Shown: piece after piece, positions 13,291-16,588 of the stretch
Layout: each line of letters begins with the position of its first letter
Position numbering within the stretch: the stretch's first letter is position 1
Assembly (NCBI GenBank): GCA_033722295.1
Contig: JAWVZH010000057.1
Location: 1-16,588 of the forward strand
Reading direction: 5' to 3'
Length of the DNA: 16,588 nt
Source of the DNA: JAWVZH01 sp033722295
Lineage (GTDB): Bacteria; Bacteroidota; Bacteroidia; Chitinophagales; Saprospiraceae
Notes under the pieces: model-generated
Told to the model about the DNA's origin: nothing
Database searches by the model: none
Seen by the model: the letters and a program-made list of their open reading frames with translations, nothing else
Program-made: the position numbers and the translations under genes

Positions 13291-15552
13291 ATGCATGAGC
13301 CTCCGGCCAAGGGTTGGAAGGGACTGAAACAAAATTGGAGGTCAGACTTCCTGGCGGCTGTAAGTGTATCACTCGTTGCCATGCCACTTTGCCTGGGCAT
13401 TGCGGTGGCTTCGGGAGCCCCCCCTATTTCCGGATTGATATCGTCTATAATAGGTGGCGTCGTCGTCACATTGTTCAGAGGTAGTCACATTGCAGTTAAC
13501 GGACCTTCGGCCGGTTTTATCGCCATTATTCTTTCTGCCATACACGGTCTACAGGACGGCAGTGGTCTTGCCTTTCAGTATGTTCTTGCCGCCATCTGCG
13601 TGGCCGGTGCGATCCAGGTCATTATGGGACTATTCAATTTGGGTTATATCGCTGAGGTCATTCCCTCATCTGTCATAGAAGGTTTGATGGTCGCAATCGG
13701 CATCATCATATTTACGACACAGCTTTATGTCGCTCTGGGGATTCCTGCCAGCGACAGTTCAACCCTGAACCAATTATTGAATGTATTCGGAATGCTCGGC
13801 GATGCCAATCTCGTGATCGTCCTGATCTCCGTGGTAGGCCTGGCCATTATGATCATCACGCCCAAGATCAAATCAAGACTCCTTCAGTTCTTTCCTTCAT
13901 CACTGTGGGTCCTCATACTATCCATACCGATGGTATATGCATTTGACTTCTTCAACACTCATGAGGTGGAAATATTAGGGCAGGCCTATCACGTAGGACC
14001 CGAATTCCTTATCGATCTCCCGGACAACCTGTCCAATATGATCCTGTTGCCAAATTTCAGCAAGATCCACACCCTGGAGTTCTGGATCGCTGTGATGTCC
14101 CTGACGCTCATTACTTCGATAGAGTCTTTGGCTATGACCAAAGCTGTGGACAAACTCGATCCGTATAAAAGAAAAAGTGACCTGAACAAGGATCTCATCG
14201 GGATCGGGCTCGGTTCGATGGTCTCAGGGGCTATTGGAGGTTTACCGGTCATCACGGTTGTGGTCAGAAGTACCGTCAATATCACAAATAATGCAAAAAC
14301 GCAATGGTCCAATTTCTATCATGGCGTACTAATATTGATATTTCTCTTTCTCCTGGCTCCCGTTATCGAGTCGGTTCCGCTGGCAGCATTGGCAGCTATA
14401 CTGGTGTATATAGGGTTTCGACTGGCATCGCCCAAGGTATTCAAAAAAACCTATGAAGCGGGAATAGAACAGTTGCTGTTCCTGGTGGCTACAATTATTA
14501 TTACCCTGGCAACAGATCTTCTCTGGGGTATTATTGGCGGGACGATATTTGCGCTCCTCTTACATATTCTGCTGGCGAGATTACCGCTTGGCAAGTTCCT
14601 CAGGTTGTCTATCAAGCCACAAAGCCAGGTGATCCGAAAACCGGATGGTTCATCTGAACTAAAGATCGCAGGCATAGGTAATTTTTTATCCATTCCAATG
14701 ATGAACCGATTGATCGATCAGATACCGGAAGGATCTCATACGACGATCGACCTGGCACGCACGAGACTTGTTGATATGACGTTCCTGGAAAAGATCCAGG
14801 AGTTCTCTACTCGACAGGAAGATCAGGGTGGTCAGGTCAATATCATCGGCCTGGACAACCACGTATCATCATCCAATCATAAGAAGGCACTACAAATATA
14901 CCTGCACCCGATATCTCAAAAACTGTCACCCAGGCAGCACAGGTTGAAAAAGCTGGCTGAAGAGAATGACTGGTCATTCGATAGTCACGTTGACTGGAAC
15001 ACCTCATATTTAAGGCACTTTCAGTTTTTCGAGATCAGACCTATAGAGCGGAAGTCGAACTGCATAAGAGGTGCGTTCAATGAAAAACGGGTACAATGGG
15101 AGATCGCTGATGTAACCTTCAATGAAGGAGCTGCCTTTACAGCAGAAGTGTACAATTCGACGGTAATGACTCTGCGACTACCCATAACACTACCCAAATT
15201 TGTCATGGAAAAAGAAGGATTATTCGATAAGCTGCTCGACCGATTCATGGCATTCTCAGGGTACAAGGATATTGACTTCGACCTGTATACAGACTTTTCG
15301 AAGAAGATACTGCTGATGGGCGAAGATGAAACTGCCATTCGGGAATTTTTCAAACCTGAATTGATCAGATTTTTTGAAAAAGAACATGTCCAGCACATCG
15401 AATGCAACGGAGAGGCGCTGCTCATATTTAACAAGCTCAAGCCGGCGAGAACGGATGAAACTCAGGAGATCATCCGATTTGCTGACAGGTTAACTGATCA
15501 TATCATTGATAAGAATGAAATCGAGGATAAAGGAGACCATAACACACCGTAA
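13291..15552 (+). CDS. SulP-family anion transporter with extra C-terminal soluble module
   Basis: This inner-membrane transporter probably moves sulfate or bicarbonate. Counting from the TTG at 13273, residues 25-440 are the hydrophobic SulP core with about 12-14 membrane segments: PLCLGIAVASGAPP (38-51), NGPSAGF (76-82), the SIES motif (282-285), and GGLPVITVVVRSTVNI (322-337). Residues about 463-545 are STAS-like (TIDLARTRLVDMTFLEKIQEF at 491-511). Residues about 565-745 form a further soluble module not found in classical sulfate permeases (WEIADVTFNEGA at 609-620, LPKFVMEKEG at 640-649, KDIDFDLY at 665-672, IECNGEALLIF at 709-719). The ATG at 13291 is preferred, giving 753 residues; the TTG adds six. 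The GGLP..VVVRS.VN type resembles SulP proteins of the bicarbonate-associated branch, so sulfate should not be assumed. Confidence 0.9.
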   Translation: MHEPPAKGWKGLKQNWRSDFLAAVSVSLVAMPLCLGIAVASGAPPISGLISSIIGGVVVTLFRGSHIAVNGPSAGFIAIILSAIHGLQDGSGLAFQYVLAAICVAGAIQVIMGLFNLGYIAEVIPSSVIEGLMVAIGIIIFTTQLYVALGIPASDSSTLNQLLNVFGMLGDANLVIVLISVVGLAIMIITPKIKSRLLQFFPSSLWVLILSIPMVYAFDFFNTHEVEILGQAYHVGPEFLIDLPDNLSNMILLPNFSKIHTLEFWIAVMSLTLITSIESLAMTKAVDKLDPYKRKSDLNKDLIGIGLGSMVSGAIGGLPVITVVVRSTVNITNNAKTQWSNFYHGVLILIFLFLLAPVIESVPLAALAAILVYIGFRLASPKVFKKTYEAGIEQLLFLVATIIITLATDLLWGIIGGTIFALLLHILLARLPLGKFLRLSIKPQSQVIRKPDGSSELKIAGIGNFLSIPMMNRLIDQIPEGSHTTIDLARTRLVDMTFLEKIQEFSTRQEDQGGQVNIIGLDNHVSSSNHKKALQIYLHPISQKLSPRQHRLKKLAEENDWSFDSHVDWNTSYLRHFQFFEIRPIERKSNCIRGAFNEKRVQWEIADVTFNEGAAFTAEVYNSTVMTLRLPITLPKFVMEKEGLFDKLLDRFMAFSGYKDIDFDLYTDFSKKILLMGEDETAIREFFKPELIRFFEKEHVQHIECNGEALLIFNKLKPARTDETQEIIRFADRLTDHIIDKNEIEDKGDHNTP

Positions 15553-15570
15553 AACGATGCCTTGAAATTC

Positions 15571-15592
15571 AGGATAGATCCAGATCCTTTTC
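15571..15592. terminator. Weak terminator-like stem between convergent genes
   Basis: AGGAT (15571-15575) pairs with ATCCT (15584-15588) over an 8-nt loop, followed by TTTTC. An outer TTCAG/CTGAA pair surrounds it. It lies 19 bp after the SulP stop and before the convergent DUF975 stop. The short stem makes it uncertain. Confidence 0.3.
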
Positions 15593-15610
15593 TGAAATTA
15601 TATCCTCATC

Positions 15611-16195
15611 TCATTCATAATTCATTTTGACATGCTGATAGAACCTGGCGACAGTCACTTGAGCAAAGGGCATCAAAAAGAAAAATCCAATACCCAATGT
15701 AAAAATGCAAAGGATACCCAATCCGAAAAAAATGAGCATCAGGTAGAAATACTGGAGTTTATAGCCATCCATCATCTCTCTACTGAGTTCCAGTGCCTCT
15801 GAAGGCTTTATCTCATCATCATCATTCAATATGTAAAAGGTCATGGAGTAAGAGATCGCCCTGATAATGCCTGGAACGATCAACAGTAGAAGAAACAGCA
15901 AGATATAGACCACCATCAATAAATAGGTGACCAGCGTCCTGCCAAAATCCTGGAAACCATCGAAGAGATATTCGATCCTCACATCCGCCTGTCTGGCAAT
16001 TGACAGACTGAACTTTGCGATCCCATAGGCTATGGGACCACTGATCACTATAGTAAGTAATGGACCTATTCTGGGAATTACCTGGACGAGGCCACTGACA
16101 AGAAGAATTAGTATCATACCTGCAATGGCGATCACCCATCTGCCTGACAGAGCTTCACGTGCCTGTCTTAATAAATCGGAGTTTTGTGTTTTCAT
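15611..16195 (-). CDS. DUF975-family integral membrane protein
   Basis: This 194-residue inner-membrane protein fits the DUF975 pattern. An N-terminal LLRQAREALSGRW (8-20) is followed by about four to five transmembrane segments (about 21-40, 43-60, 87-112, 148-180). It has the family motifs LLLIVPGIIRAISYSM (103-118), EALELSREMMDGYK (133-146), and a C-terminal VARFYQHV (182-189). The function is unknown; members are widespread in Firmicutes and Bacteroidota and occasionally sit near transport or stress genes. It converges on the SulP gene (58 bp between stops) and follows the aminotransferase on the same strand with a palindrome-rich gap of 99 bp. Confidence 0.85.
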   Translation of the reverse strand: MKTQNSDLLRQAREALSGRWVIAIAGMILILLVSGLVQVIPRIGPLLTIVISGPIAYGIAKFSLSIARQADVRIEYLFDGFQDFGRTLVTYLLMVVYILLFLLLLIVPGIIRAISYSMTFYILNDDDEIKPSEALELSREMMDGYKLQYFYLMLIFFGLGILCIFTLGIGFFFLMPFAQVTVARFYQHVKMNYE

Positions 16196-16272
16196 ATTGG
16201 TATCAAGTTATCAGGAAAAGTAGAATGGTTCGACTTTTTTCGATGAATGAGGCACTTCGAACGATGTATCAT

Positions 16273-16310
16273 AATGATCCAAAATCATTTACTATCAAAC
16301 TTTGATAGTA
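16273..16310. repeat. Two adjacent palindromes over the aminotransferase stop
   Basis: TACTATCAAA (16290-16299) and TTTGATAGTA (16301-16310) form a perfect 10-1-10 palindrome that covers the last codons and the TGA of the aminotransferase. AATGAT (16273-16278)/ATCATT (16284-16289) is directly adjacent. The U-tract expected of a terminator is missing. They may still terminate or stabilise the mRNA, or act as an operator for the downstream DUF975 gene, whose ATG is about 80-115 bp away. Confidence 0.45.
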
Positions 16311-16588
16311 TTGAGTACATCCAGGCTTTCAAAGACCTCTTCTTCTGTGTTGATGATGCACGGCGTCAATCTCGGATAACTAACGCTATAAGGAGATGAA
16401 CTGGCTATAACACCTTTCTCATGGAACTTTTTGACTACGCTATCCGCATCCATTCCTTTGATCTCAAAGCAATTTATTCCCGCTGACAGGTCAGGGTTTA
16501 CAGGCGTATGTAAATGCACATGTTTCATCCAGGCGATGCCTTCTTTCAGTTTAGTGTTCAATTCAGTGGTCCGCTTATGTACTCTGTC
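16295..16588 (-). CDS. PLP-dependent class V aminotransferase, C-terminal fragment
   Basis: The reading frame stays open to the window edge, so this is the last 97 residues of a longer protein (family length about 400-450). The visible part begins DRVHKRTTELNTKLKEG and contains LSAGINCFEIKGMD, VIASSSPYSVSYPRLTP and INTEEEV. These match the small C-terminal domain of class V aminotransferases of the isopenicillin-N-epimerase/cysteine-desulfurase-like group. The PLP lysine lies outside the window. A TTG at 16561 is an internal Leu, not a start. The substrate cannot be assigned. Members of this subgroup are often secreted by Tat in Bacteroidota, but the N-terminus cannot be seen here. Confidence 0.85.
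   Translation of the reverse strand, partial: DRVHKRTTELNTKLKEGIAWMKHVHLHTPVNPDLSAGINCFEIKGMDADSVVKKFHEKGVIASSSPYSVSYPRLTPCIINTEEEVFESLDVLNTIKV

Noticed and set aside
16295..16561. 88-residue complete small protein starting at a TTG
   Set aside because: The frame continues to the window edge and aligns with the C-terminal domain of class V aminotransferases, so it is a partial gene.

Overview
This window reads as chromosomal DNA from a free-living, probably aerobic member of the Bacteroidota, most likely the Saprospiria/Cytophagia part of the phylum. The evidence is a large secreted protein ending in a type IX secretion (T9SS) type A sorting domain, a DnaA of Bacteroidota type, a DUF1232 protein with a Rho-N-like tail, a SulP transporter with a Bacteroidota-style C-terminal module, AT-rich leaders that mostly lack Shine-Dalgarno sequences, and moderate GC. 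I see no IS element, phage gene, CRISPR array or defence cassette. It looks like ordinary core and accessory chromosome, with several interesting domain arrangements and a curious repeat cluster beside a tRNA gene.

Layout. Positions 1-381 hold no confident gene, but have a stem-loop region, a perfect palindromic terminator and a minus-strand terminator. On the minus strand follow a CstB/ETHE1-like persulfide dioxygenase-rhodanese (382-1806), a tRNA-Ser(GCT) with its own terminator (2137-2228), a 300-bp repeat-rich gap carrying a duplicated piece of that tRNA, and dnaA (2529-3935). Next comes a three-gene minus-strand cluster (4234-6405): a DUF7935-like membrane protein, a lipoprotein matching the 5'-nucleotidase C-terminal domain, and a Tat-exported metallophosphatase matching the 5'-nucleotidase N-terminal domain. 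A plus-strand A-type Fe-S carrier (6577-6921) faces a minus-strand DUF1232 protein (6959-7510).

The second half has a minus-strand pair, an alkaline-phosphatase-superfamily enzyme and an outer-membrane barrel protein (7569-9204). Then come a guanine deaminase (9356-9826), an 864-residue secreted dehydrogenase-like propeller with two c-type haem motifs and a T9SS tail (9916-12510), a VOC metalloenzyme (12695-13111), a divergent plus-strand SulP anion transporter (13291-15552), a DUF975 membrane protein (15611-16195), and the C-terminus of a class V aminotransferase cut by the window edge (16295-16588).

How the genes fit together. Two themes recur: sulfur and Fe-S handling (persulfide dioxygenase, A-type carrier), and extracytoplasmic phosphoester or nucleotide salvage (split 5'-nucleotidase, phosphodiesterase-like enzyme, guanine deaminase). 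These genes are spread over separate transcription units, so a single shared pathway is inference. The strongest candidates for a second look are the tRNA-fragment/hairpin cluster at 2207-2396, a CRP/FNR-like palindrome upstream of the persulfide dioxygenase, the split and order-reversed 5'-nucleotidase, and the uncharacterised soluble module on the SulP transporter.
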